From Agapetus fuscipes (Eukaryota > Arthropoda > Insecta > Trichoptera > Glossosomatidae), in NCBI GenBank assembly GCA_951799405.1, contig OX637339.1:15996001-16060000 (forward strand): a stretch of DNA of 64,000 nucleotides, given 5' to 3'. Below the pieces are notes generated by a model. It saw only the letters and a list, made by a program, of their open reading frames with translations. It did no database searches and was not told the origin of the DNA. Of the stretch, positions 22,635 through 33,200 are shown in pieces. The position numbers and the translations under genes were made by a program. Each line of letters begins with the position of its first letter. Within the stretch, counting starts at the first letter, position 1.

Positions 22635-22750
22635 ATAAATAAGTTACAAAGATAAACTCAATATTCATGTTTGTAACATGTTAAATGCATGCTCGCTAAC
22701 AGATACGTGCAAGTGCGCACTTACAAATGCTGCATGTGTGCATTTTTCAC
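22635..22750 (-). mobile_element. SINE-A fragment, old
   Basis: It has the tail-side AATAAGTTACAAAGATAAAC and the body ACAAATGCTGCATGTGTGCA. It stops before the conserved GGGGTGACATTGG block. Confidence 0.55.
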
Positions 22751-22786
22751 ACTACGCACAAAAGTTTTAAAAACATCACAAAAATA

Positions 22787-23093
22787 TATAAATATTTAAA
22801 AATATAAATGGTAAAACATTGTTTTAATTCACTTTATTCTTTTTGTTTATGCTCGAATATTTTCGCCTAATGAGGCATCTTCAAGAGTAGAATGGTTACA
22901 AATATATATTTTTTATAAAATAATTTTCAAAAAAATTGTTTTGAAAATTGTTTTGAAAATTATTTTATAAAAATATATTTGTAACCATTCTCCTCTTGAA
23001 GATGCCTCATTAGGCGAAAATATTCGAGCATAAACAAAAAGAATAAAGTGAATTAAGACAATGTTTTACCATTTATATTTTTAAATATTTATA
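22787..23093. repeat. large palindrome, about 150-base arms
   Basis: The left arm contains GCTCGAATATTTTCGCCTAA and the right arm its complement, and this continues almost base for base from TAAATATTTAAAAATATAAA to the centre at about 22940. GAAGATGCCTCATTAGGCGA is the kind of tail word seen in Penelope-like elements. Confidence 0.85.
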
Positions 23094-23819
23094 AAAATGG
23101 ACTTTCACTGTGTTAACGGATCAACACTAAAAAATATTACAAAAATATATATTTGTAAGTTAAAAATCTCTGCTCATGATATTATGGTGTTAATTTTCAA
23201 GTCCCAACAGATGGATCGCTTCAATTGGTTTGTATAGTACGACATTTTTTACGCAAAGGCGGCAGTTTCTTGTGATGTCACCACAGACAATATTTGTAGA
23301 GCATCAACCTATTTGTAAATAATTTTTAAAGAACGAAAAGCGGCAATCAAGGATTTAGTTTGATAATTAGCGAAATATATGGAAACGTAGGAAATCATTT
23401 TCTTATCAATTCTAAATAGTTATGTAGTATTTTTAAATAATCCTACATTGCCGTTTTTTAATCTTAAGACTCGAATATGTACTAGTTGAAGCCAATTCAA
23501 AGTTGATATGAAGCATTTTTTATCGATTGTTTTATGCCCACTTGGTTTTCTAAGTTGGAACTCACTTTCATGTGTTCTCGAGTATGTTGGTTTTAAAATA
23601 TTATTTCATAAAAAAAAAACATTTATTTTTTATATCTTAAACCAGTGGCGTTCTATTGATAGGTGCATTTAATCAATGTCTAATTTAATCAACATTAATA
23701 CTAAAATTATAATTATTGTACGCCACTGTTTCTTTGTTTTTTTAACATAATATTTCCTTTTCTTCAACTTAAAGAAAATGCTTAAAAATTCTTCTTACCA
23801 TTTTTCTTATATCTTCTTA
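23094..23819. other. AT-rich spacer
   Basis: No supported gene or repeat family. Confidence 0.35.
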
Positions 23820-24110
23820 GGGGCCGTCCATAAATTACGTCATCGATTTTGGCCAATTTTCGACCCCCCCCCCCCCCCTACAATCATCCTATAGTCATTA
23901 TCTAATGACCCCCCCTCCCCCTCTTGCTGTAATAATGGATGAGCTTAATAATTAATAATGTTATATTACTTACATAATATTTTGAATATTTTGTAGAAAT
24001 TGGTATTTACAAGAACGATGTCACTTTTGGTACTCGTACATCATTTGCCATCATCCGCAGACCAGACTCCCCCCCCCTTAATGCGAATGACGTAATATTT
24101 GGACAGCCCC
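23820..24110. mobile_element. MITE with GGGGC ends
   Basis: The ends read GGGGCCGTCCATAAATTACG and the mirror CGTAATATTTGGACAGCCCC, flanked on both sides by TTA, a likely target duplication. The interior has two long C runs. This end type is common in arthropod genomes. Confidence 0.85.
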
Positions 24111-24961
24111 TTACGCTCCTTTCATTTTTTCGCATCTATTCATCTTTTGTCTTACTTATTTTTACCCTTATCACACTTTTTCTCATCCCTTCATGCCTTT
24201 TTTTCTTACCTTCTTAATTGATTTCTTACTGTTTTTTTTCCTGACAATTTTTACTCTTCATTTGAATCCCTTCTTATTCTCCATACCTCTTTTTACTCTT
24301 CTTACCTTTTTCGTTACCTTATCAACAATAACTTTGACCCTGGTTCAACAGATGTCATTGTGTAATTGTTTATAAATAATTAATTAAAATACGCAAATAA
24401 TGATTTACTAATTGATATATAATGTTAATACCTGTTTCTGGTCAGGAAAAATAAGTTGATAGATGGCATTCCTCTTCACAGATGTATTAAAAAAAATGAT
24501 GAGCCGCTTTGATGGAAAACTTCTTGAGGTCCCTTCCAAAGGCCATTTTTTGAGGAGGCACTCTTTCTGCAAGTTTAAGTATGAACACATTTTAATTTAT
24601 TTTTGTTTTACCCTAAGCTTACATTTTACCTTAAACAACCGACCGTCCCTGTTTTCGAAGCTCCCATATGAAAAAAAGCTATTGAGTCCCAACATAGATT
24701 CATTTAAAGATTACATCATAACATACAAACTGACGGACGAGCAAGTTTGTATGCAAGTACTCGTGTTATTTGCATATACACTAAATTGTCAGCGATGCAC
24801 AACCTTTGTGCATTTTTTTCTAGGTTAAAAACATTTCTTTCGATTTCGAAAACAAATCTATCGAATCACACAATTCAGAAGATTGAAACTGTTTTTTTTC
24901 TTGTTGATAACGATAGGGATAATCTATAGTTGGTAGGATGGATTGAAATTTAATACTCATT
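24111..24961. other. low-complexity T-rich tract and spacer
   Basis: 24115-24330 is a pyrimidine-rich strand that produces a spurious Phe/Leu-rich frame. Frames at 24463-24929 lack domain or splice support. Confidence 0.4.
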
Positions 24962-25125
24962 TTGACCGGTCACTAAAGGTCCATCCAGCCTTACAGTAAT
25001 TGGGTCTTGCTTGAGAGTTGGCGCTTTCTACAGCGACGACCAAGCTCGCAGAGGGCTCTTGAGGTGTGATACACGCAAAAACAGCGCTCACCAAATAAAT
25101 CATCCTAATATGATTATTATTAGTC
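24962..25125 (+). mobile_element. SINE-B copy, 5' truncated
   Basis: It begins at TTGACCGGTCACTAAAGGTC and keeps CTTGCTTGAGAGTTGGCGCT, GGGCTCTTGAGGTGTGATAC and the (ATT)n tail. A MITE follows almost immediately. Confidence 0.85.
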
Positions 25126-25138
25126 CCATGTCAAAATC

Positions 25139-25336
25139 CAACATTCACATACAGTGTGATGATTCCCGACATATCGCACGCTTAATCATAAAGAGCAATA
25201 ACTCTTGGGAAATCACGTTTGAAGTTCAGACAACCAGTACAATTTGTATGAAATGAAAAAGGCGACCGATGTTTTATCTCGGTCCCAACATATATGCGAT
25301 ATGTCGGGAATCCTCACACTGTATGTGAATGTTGGA
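25139..25336. mobile_element. MITE (family T1), complete
   Basis: Terminal inverted repeats of about 40 bases start CCAACATTCACATACAGTGT and include GATTCCCGACATATCGCA. The interior shares words with 13411-13672. Confidence 0.88.
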
Positions 25337-25735
25337 AGTTCATCAAATTTTATTAGAGCGACACATGAAAAAATAAATTGATACAAAAGGTTCCGATCTG
25401 CTGGCTCTCAAACCTCCGAAAACGTACGAGAATAAATAATTACAAAAAAAAATTGCGTTAGAACCGCATGCGTACGTGTGTACTTGACTCTTAAGCCCGA
25501 CCTTACAAACGCTCACAGTCTGATCGGCACTGTCAAGCAATCTTTAGTAGTCACAGCGCTTAGACTGTGAAGTGAAATGGTGATAGAGATTTCCGAGAAC
25601 GATAAAATTGGTGCCGATTTATTATTTTGGTCTCTGGATTGGGCCACTATGTTTTAATGACGGCGATAGTTTGAGAATCACTAATTTAATAGCCGCTTGC
25701 CCTTCAACTTTGGGGAACTGTAATTTTTGTGACGT
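25337..25735. other. unassigned spacer
   Basis: No gene supported. Confidence 0.35.
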
Positions 25736-26000
25736 GAATCTAATCTAATCTAAGTTGCAAAATATAAGTAACATTAGAGATTCACATTACATGCATTTTC
25801 ACAAAATAACCATGTTTAAGTTCGCGCTTAAACATGCCGCATGCAATCCTACAATATAAAAACCCGAGTCTCAAATGAACATACACCCTGCAACTCCTGC
25901 CGACCTTCCCTGAAACAGGGGTGACATTGGCAAAGTGAACCATTTTCTACAGTATGGGTGGTCGAGGCAGACGTCAGCCGCATACCAACCTATAAGTCAG
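25736..26000 (-). mobile_element. SINE-A copy with disrupted head
   Basis: The body is complete, from CTAATCTAATCTAAGTTGCA to AGTATGGGTGGTC. The head has an extra GAGGCAGACGTC before AGCCGCATACCAACCTATAA. Confidence 0.85.
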
Positions 26001-26360
26001 TGGAGATTAAAAAAAAAAAGATTTGTGAAAAGGAATGCAAGCTTACCAACCTATTTTGCGTTGCCGGATGTCTTCATGCGAAAACAGAAGCTTGTGTACA
26101 TGCAATGGCATCTGTTGAACCAATGTCGAAGTTATGGTCAAAGAGCCAAGCGTGATTCGAACCAGCGTTATTCTGTTTCAAATACGCTGGTCAAGAATAG
26201 CGACTTAACTCCTCGGCCATAACACCAACCATAAAAACGAGATTGTATGACATTATTTTTTTTAACCGTTAATTGTTCACAGATATTTTGATTTGTTATT
26301 CGTCAATCTATTTTGTAATTTGTAATATTGTTTAATTTTTGTTCCTTGACAAAAGTTGAC

Positions 26361-26890
26361 ATTAAGGTTGGTATGAGGCTGACCACCTCAACATTAAAAA
26401 ATAGTTTAAATGGCTAATTTCACCCCTGTTTCAGTAAACATCGGCAATAGTTGCAGGGCTTATATTCATTTGAGGTTTGGTTTTTGAGTTGTAAGTACAC
26501 ATGCAGCATTTGTAAGCGCGAACTTACATGTGTCTTTTTATGGGCATGCATTTAATATGAATTTTAAATGAATTTAAGAGTGTATCACACCTCAAGAGCC
26601 CTCTGCGAGCTTGGTCGTCACTGTAGAAAGCGCCAATTCTCAAGCAAGACCCAGTTGTTGTAAGGTTGGATGGACCTTTCAGTGACCGGTCTTTTGGTAT
26701 AGGTTTTATGAATTTTCCAACCCAGCGAAGAGCACATTTGGAAATATAAATGGTATATTTTTTGTGCTCCGCCGGGATTCGAATCCACAACCTTCCATTT
26801 ACGAGTCCGAGGTGTTGCCACTGGACTACGGACCGGTCCAAGAACTCCTTAATGTGACATATCTCTGCAACTTAGATTAGATTAGACTGC
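26361..26890 (+). mobile_element. SINE-A copy interrupted by SINE-B
   Basis: The host copy starts AAGGTTGGTATGAGGCTGAC. It breaks at about 26573 after AATATGAATTTTAAATG and resumes at about 26847 with TGTGACATATCTCTGCAACT and the AGATT tail. SINE-A was therefore the older insertion here. Confidence 0.85.
26574..26846 (-). mobile_element. SINE-B copy nested in SINE-A
   Basis: Full length: the 3' end is at the left (ATCACACCTCAAGAGCCCTC) and the tRNA-like head at the right (GGTTGTGGATTCGAATCCCG on the minus strand, then ACCGGTCCGTAGTCCAGTGG). Confidence 0.9.
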
Positions 26891-27138
26891 ACTTAATTAT
26901 TTTTCAGTGTTTTGTTTTCTATCTAGTAGGGTTTACTGAACCTTGATTCCCAGCATCTCTTTGACACGTTCACATAATTACACCACTTTTTAATTGCCAG
27001 AGTAAAATCAGGTGTCCACTTCACATTTAAAGAAAATAAAGAATTAATTTTACAATCTGTCCTTGGTTGATTAAAGTCAATATTGAGGTAGGCGATCCGA
27101 ACAGAGAATTATCTTTCCGAGCACACACTTGCCGCTGT

Positions 27139-27174
27139 GGTATATAAGCTCTGTGTCGCGTGGACAAGCCATCA
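27139..27174 (+). promoter_or_regulatory. core promoter: TATA box and initiator
   Basis: TATATAAG begins at about 27141, and the insect initiator ATCAGTC lies about 28 bases on, at 27168-27174. The spacing is that expected of a TATA/Inr promoter. It drives the secreted cuticle-type gene, giving a leader of about 110 bases before the start codon at 27280. Confidence 0.8.
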
Positions 27175-27279
27175 GTCACAGGTAGTCTGTCGATAGCTGA
27201 AAATCAACACAGATTTCAGTTGCACAGTAGTTTCAGTTTCTTCAGTAGATCTCCGAGTGTATTTTTTGTGGATTCCAAG

Positions 27280-30200
27280 ATGAGGGTAGGTTAATTTAAC
27301 AATTATAATTCTGTAATGTATGATCTGTAATGTAGATGGATCAAAATCAAGAATCAATTGTAATGTACTTAATATCATCTGTAATGTATGATCTGTAATG
27401 TAGGCGGCTAAGGTCAAGAATCAATTTTAAATTTTATAGATGTTTTGTAGATTTTCTAGTGTTTGTTTGTTTGAATAACTGGATGTAATTAATTGCTTGT
27501 ATTCCTTGGCGTATAGGTTGATATGAGGCTGACCACCCTTACTGTAGAAAATGGTTCACTTTGCCAATGTCACTACTGTTTCAGGGAAGGTCAGCAGGAG
27601 TTGCAGGGTGCATGTTCATTTGAGATTCGGGTTTTTATTTTGTAGGACTACATGCGGCATGTTTTTAAGCGCGAACTTAAACATGTCTGTTTTGTGATGC
27701 ATATAATGTGAATCTCTAATAGAACTTATGTTTTGCAACTTAGATAAGATTAGATTAAATAAAATGTTCCTTCACAAACTTGTACTACCCGTGCCGAAAC
27801 AGAGGTCGCATTAGTCAGCCTCATACCAACCTATAAGTCAAGTCTACAATCTTTAATCTAAGTGGCAAAAATCAAATAATATTTTAGATTAATATTTAAT
27901 GCAAGCTCACAAGCATTTCGTGTACATTCGTGCTGAAAGTGAATAATCTGAAACATTGACATGAAACAAGACATTTTAGTCGTCGGTTGAGCCCACGCTT
28001 TGACAAACAAATGATGCATTTGTATGAAGAACTGTAAATCCAAGATGGCCGTAAGTGAACAGCTGATTTGTTTTCATACATATATTGCAAAATTCGGTAG
28101 GTAAGAATGACCGTGGTGATGAAACTTTCAGACGGACAGCCATTTGTTTGTCAAAGCGTGGGCTCAACCGACGACTAAAATGTCTAAGAATAGCACCGTT
28201 AGATTTAAGCGTTTGTACATATGGCGATTCGTGCATTACCTACCGTTGAAATCTATTACAAATTTAATACACATAAGTAGCAAATTTCGTTGCAATGTAA
28301 AATTTGCAAAATTTTCTTTTCAGAGTGAACGCTTGTTTCACTTGCAGTTTAACAATTTTAAAGGAAAATTCATGACTTATAAGTTGGGATGAGGCTGATC
28401 ACCCGTACAATAAAAAAAAACTGTTTACTTTTGACGATTTTTTGTTCCTTGACTTATAGGTTGGTATGCGGCTGACCACCCATGCTGTAGAAAATGGTTC
28501 ACTTTGCCAATGTCACCCCTGTTTCAGAGAAGGACGGCAAGAGTTGCAGGGTGTATGTTCATTTGAGATTTGGTTTTTATGTTGTAGGCTGACATGAGGC
28601 ATGTGCAAGCGCAAACTTGTACATGTCTGGTTGTGAGAATGCATGTAATGTGAATCTCCAATGTAACATATCTTTGCAACTTAGATTAGATTAGATTAGA
28701 TTAGATTTAACTTTTGTTTCAATGAAATGCACCAAGAGTTGCAGGGTGTATGTTCATTTAAGGTGTGGGTATTTATTTTACAAGTACACATGCAGCGTGT
28801 GTGAGCGTGAATTTACACGTGTTAAATCTTCATATTTTCTTGCAACTTAGATTATGGTGATTATTTTTGTTACAAAATTTAGCGCGATAAAAAAATGTTT
28901 GTCTCCTTCACAGGTGATGAAATTTACGCAGATTTTTTGTTGGTTATTAATATACAGTTTACACTTGTACAAAACGTAAAAATGTTATAATATTATTAAT
29001 ATTTCTTTGAAGATTCCTCATTAGATAATTGATCAATGACATTTTTAATATTTAGTTGATATCTTTAAAAAATATTAAACAACATGAAAACGAGGGTGGT
29101 TCAATGTATACAAAAGTGTTTTCATAGATTATTTTAGTTTGTTTCAAAGGCGATTAATGCTACTTTAAGATAAAGATAAACCAATTAAAAGTAGTAATAA
29201 TATTAATATTAGGTTGATTTATTTGGTGAGCGCTGTTTTTATGTGTATCACACCTCAAGAGCCCTCTGCGAGCTTGGTCGTCGCTGTATAAAACACCAAT
29301 TTTCAAGCAAGACCCAGTTGCTCTAAGGCTTGATGGACCTTTAGTAACCGGTCTTTGGTAAAGGTTTATGAATTTTTGTCAACCCAGCGAAGAGCAAATT
29401 TGAAAATATAAATGATATATCTTTTGTGCTCCGCCGGGATTCGAACCCACAACCTTCCATTTACCCGGTCAGTAGTTACATGAATCGCACTTCAGTCACT
29501 TCAAAAAATACAATAACGCACGAGGACAACAGGACTCTTGATAATGATGTGATAACATCGAAAGCGCTCGAGGAAATAATTCAATTCGTGAAGAAAAACT
29601 TTGTGTTTTATTTTTACATTATGTATTAAAAAAGAAATACTTTTTAGATATTACACGAACTGTTATGGGAGAACTTTATAAATCCCTGCATTTTGCTGGC
29701 GCCTACAACGCCATCGAAACGTCAAAAACAATGTCAATTCTCCAATAACAGTACGCTTAGTATCTCTATTTTATAATTTGTAGGTAAATATATCATGAGG
29801 CTAACCAGCCATACTGTATAAATGCTTCACTTTGCCAATGTCACCCCTCTGTTATGTTCATTTGAGGTTTAGTTTTAATTTGTGAAAGTACACATTCAGC
29901 ATTTGTATGCGAGAACTTACACGTGTCTGTTTGTGGGCATGCATTTTGAATGTTTATATATCGTTGCAACTTAGATTAGATTTTATTTCTATATATCGTA
30001 GCTACTACCATCTGCAACTACTATTTTACTCTAACAATAATTTAAAACTTTTTTTTTCTGTTTCCAGGTTATGTCAGTATGCCTCCTGATGACTCTTGGT
30101 TTGGTGGCCGCCATGGCGGAAGCTCCGGCAGCACCATACGCGCCCAGTGGATGGAGACCCAAGGGTCCTGCGTTTGAACTACCCCCCAGGACCGAGAAAA

Positions 30201-33200
30201 AGGTAAAAAGCGGATTCCCAGTAATCATATCCTCTGTGCGCTATTTTTTGCGTAACTGCAATACAGCAAAAAAATCTACGATGACTGCAATAAAAGTATT
30301 TAAATGAAGGAAAATAATCTGCGTCAAGAGGAATAAAATTTACAAAAATTTGCTTTATTTACCAGAATAAAAATAAATACATATGTCCCAAACCCCACAT
30401 GCGATCACTTCGTGGATAACGAAGGCAAAAAGCTACACTATATGTGTAGCTTAGTTGCGTTTTTTTTGCTATCAACTCAGTCACTAAGTCCAAGAAGTAT
30501 TAAAATTGAAATAATAATGAACAATGACTTATTGACTTTTAGGTTGGTATGAGGCGGACCACTCATACTGTAAAAAATGGTTCACTTTGCCAATGTCACC
30601 CCTGTTTCAGGGAAGGTCAACAAGAGTTGTAGGGTTTATGTTCATTTTAGATTGGGTTTTTTATATTGTAGGTCCACATGCGGCAGGTGTGAGCGCGAAA
30701 TTATGCGTGTCTGCTTGTGGGAATGCATTTAATATGAATCTCAAATGATACAAATCTTTGCTACTTAGATTTAGATTAGATAAGATTGAAAAAACACTAA
30801 AACGTACGTACTGAATTTATTACAATTGGCTCCCGTATAATCCGGTATATATTCCATAATCCTTAAAAACAAAAAACAAAATACCCTGGATTATCAGGAC
30901 TACACTTTTTAATTGACCATGGCTGACGTCAAATAGCCAAGGGATATTTTCAAAGTGCGGAAACCAAAAGAAAAAGTATCTTCGAATGAAAAAAATCCAA
31001 AATAGTGTGTAAGTTATTTACAAATTTTCATTAATCCTTTACTAGGAAAATTTGATTTTTTTATACATAACAAAAAACAAGGTGACAAAATAATTACACT
31101 AGATTATCAGGAATCCATTTTTTATAAACCATGGATGACGTCACATAGCCGAGGGCTTTTTTTAAATGTACGGACCCCAAAAGGACAACAATTTTCGAAT
31201 GAAAAATCTCCAAAACTTTTTGCAAGTCATTTATAATTTATGGTAACTCCTTTATTAGGAAAATTGAAATTTTCATCATATAATAAAAAACAAGGTGACA
31301 AAAAAAAGTCAAGGCAACGATTTTGTCACCTCGTGATGTATGTTTTTATTAATACAAGACGACGTATTTAAGGCTCTCTTACGTTCACATGTAATCCAAG
31401 ATTAACTCTTAAAATGATTCATCATTTTTTTACATGAGATGTGACAAGTCCTTGCTGTACCATCTTAATAAAATAATATTTGGATGATTTATTTGATGAG
31501 CTCTGTTTTTGTGTGAATCACACGCTTTGCGAGCTTGGTCGTCGCTATAGAATAAATCAATTCTCAAGAAAGACCCATTTGACCGGTCCGTAGCTCAGTG
31601 GTAACACTTCGAACTCTGAATGGAAGGTTGTGGGTTCGATTCCCGGCGGAGCACAAAAAATATACCATTTATATTTTCAAATTTGCTATTCGCTGGGTTG
31701 AAAAATTCATAAAACCTTACCAATGACCGGTCACCAAAGGCCCATCCAGCCTTACAGCAACTGGATCTTGCTTGAGAATTCGCGCTTTGTAGCGACGATG
31801 ATCAAGCTCGTAAAAAGGTCGATAGTTCAATTGGTAGAATGCTTGCATTCCATGCCGAGAGCAAGGGTTCGATCTCAAAAAGGTTTACTCAGCCTTCACA
31901 AGAAATGAGAACCAGCCCTCCGGGAGCTGGGAAACCCCCACTTCAACTGAAAGTGGTTGGTGTGAGGCTGGCCCCCTTGCCTGTAAAAATAAATAGGTCC
32001 CGAAGCGCTACATGCGACCCCTTCGGGGCAACGCAGGCAAGGATTACACTATTGTGTAGCTTAGTTGCGTTTTTGCTCTAAGGCAGTATTGACTCTTTTT
32101 TACCTAAAATAATCAATTAAAACTTAATTTTAGACAAATGAATCAACGTGATTTGTTGATAGAATCTTGCATTCCATGCCACATATGGTTCGATCCCCAC
32201 TAAGGGTATAAGGGATGATTTTCCGTTTCGATGTTTATTTCAATCCTGGCTCCTTGACTTATAGGTTCGGAGGAGGCCGACCAACCATACTGTAAAAAAT
32301 GGTTCACTTTGCCAATGCCACCCCTGTTTCAGGGAAGGTCAGCAAGAGTTGCAGGGCTTATGTTTATTTGAGATTGGGTTCTTATGTTGTAAGTCCACAA
32401 GCGGCATGTGTACCTGATGTACACGTAATATATGAATATTACGTGTACATCAGGTATATCTTTGCAACTTAAATTATAGGTTAAAGATTATATACTTAAA
32501 TATTTGCAAGGCTTACTCAGCCTTCACATTAAATGAGAACCAACCAAGCAATCTGTGAAAATCCTAGTAGATAGCGTATGGCCGGCCCCTAACAAGTAAA
32601 AATTATAAATTCCACACGCATTAAAAAGTTGCACTATATGTGCAGCTTAGTTGCGCTTACAAGCGCAGCATTCTATTGAGTCGTTTAACTAATTGCATGA
32701 GTGTAAATTTACGTAATTTATTTATTTTAGTTTCAAGAGTAAATTTTTCAAATAGTGACCGACCTGTCGATCGTACGTGCGATGCATTTCAAATGAGACG
32801 TATGACAAATTATGTCACATTTGTATGGTTGACATGACAGCTCAAATACCAACATGTGTTTTGGGACCGCCATTTTGGTTCCTTGCGTTCGATCTTTTAA
32901 ATTCAAAAATAGATTGTTACAAATTTGAATATATAACTTTTTCTGGAGACAACCGTCATATCGCTCCCCCAGTTCTTGTTTACCGTATACGCCAATCTTG
33001 TCAAATATGACTTTGTCATGCAGTTGTCTTATGAATCAAATTCTACACAATCTGAGCTAAGAAAAACCGTAAAACTCGATAATGTGAGAGTTCTTTTAAA
33101 TATTTTTTAAATAAATTTCTTGTTTTCATAAGACACATTGGTCCAGTACACATGCAAACATTGTTCATGTAAAATTTTCTCAATGGCGTATTCGGTAAAC

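Noticed and set aside
24193..24375. membrane-like Phe/Leu-rich 60-residue protein
   Set aside because: Produced by a pyrimidine-rich low-complexity tract without splice or start context.
31576..31650. tRNA gene at the SINE-B head
   Set aside because: Same reason: it is the 5' part of a repeat with several copies in both orientations.
32640..33010. overlapping 65- and 77-codon frames
   Set aside because: They start in the SINE-C 3' end and show no domain; they are inside intron 2 of the cuticle-type gene.
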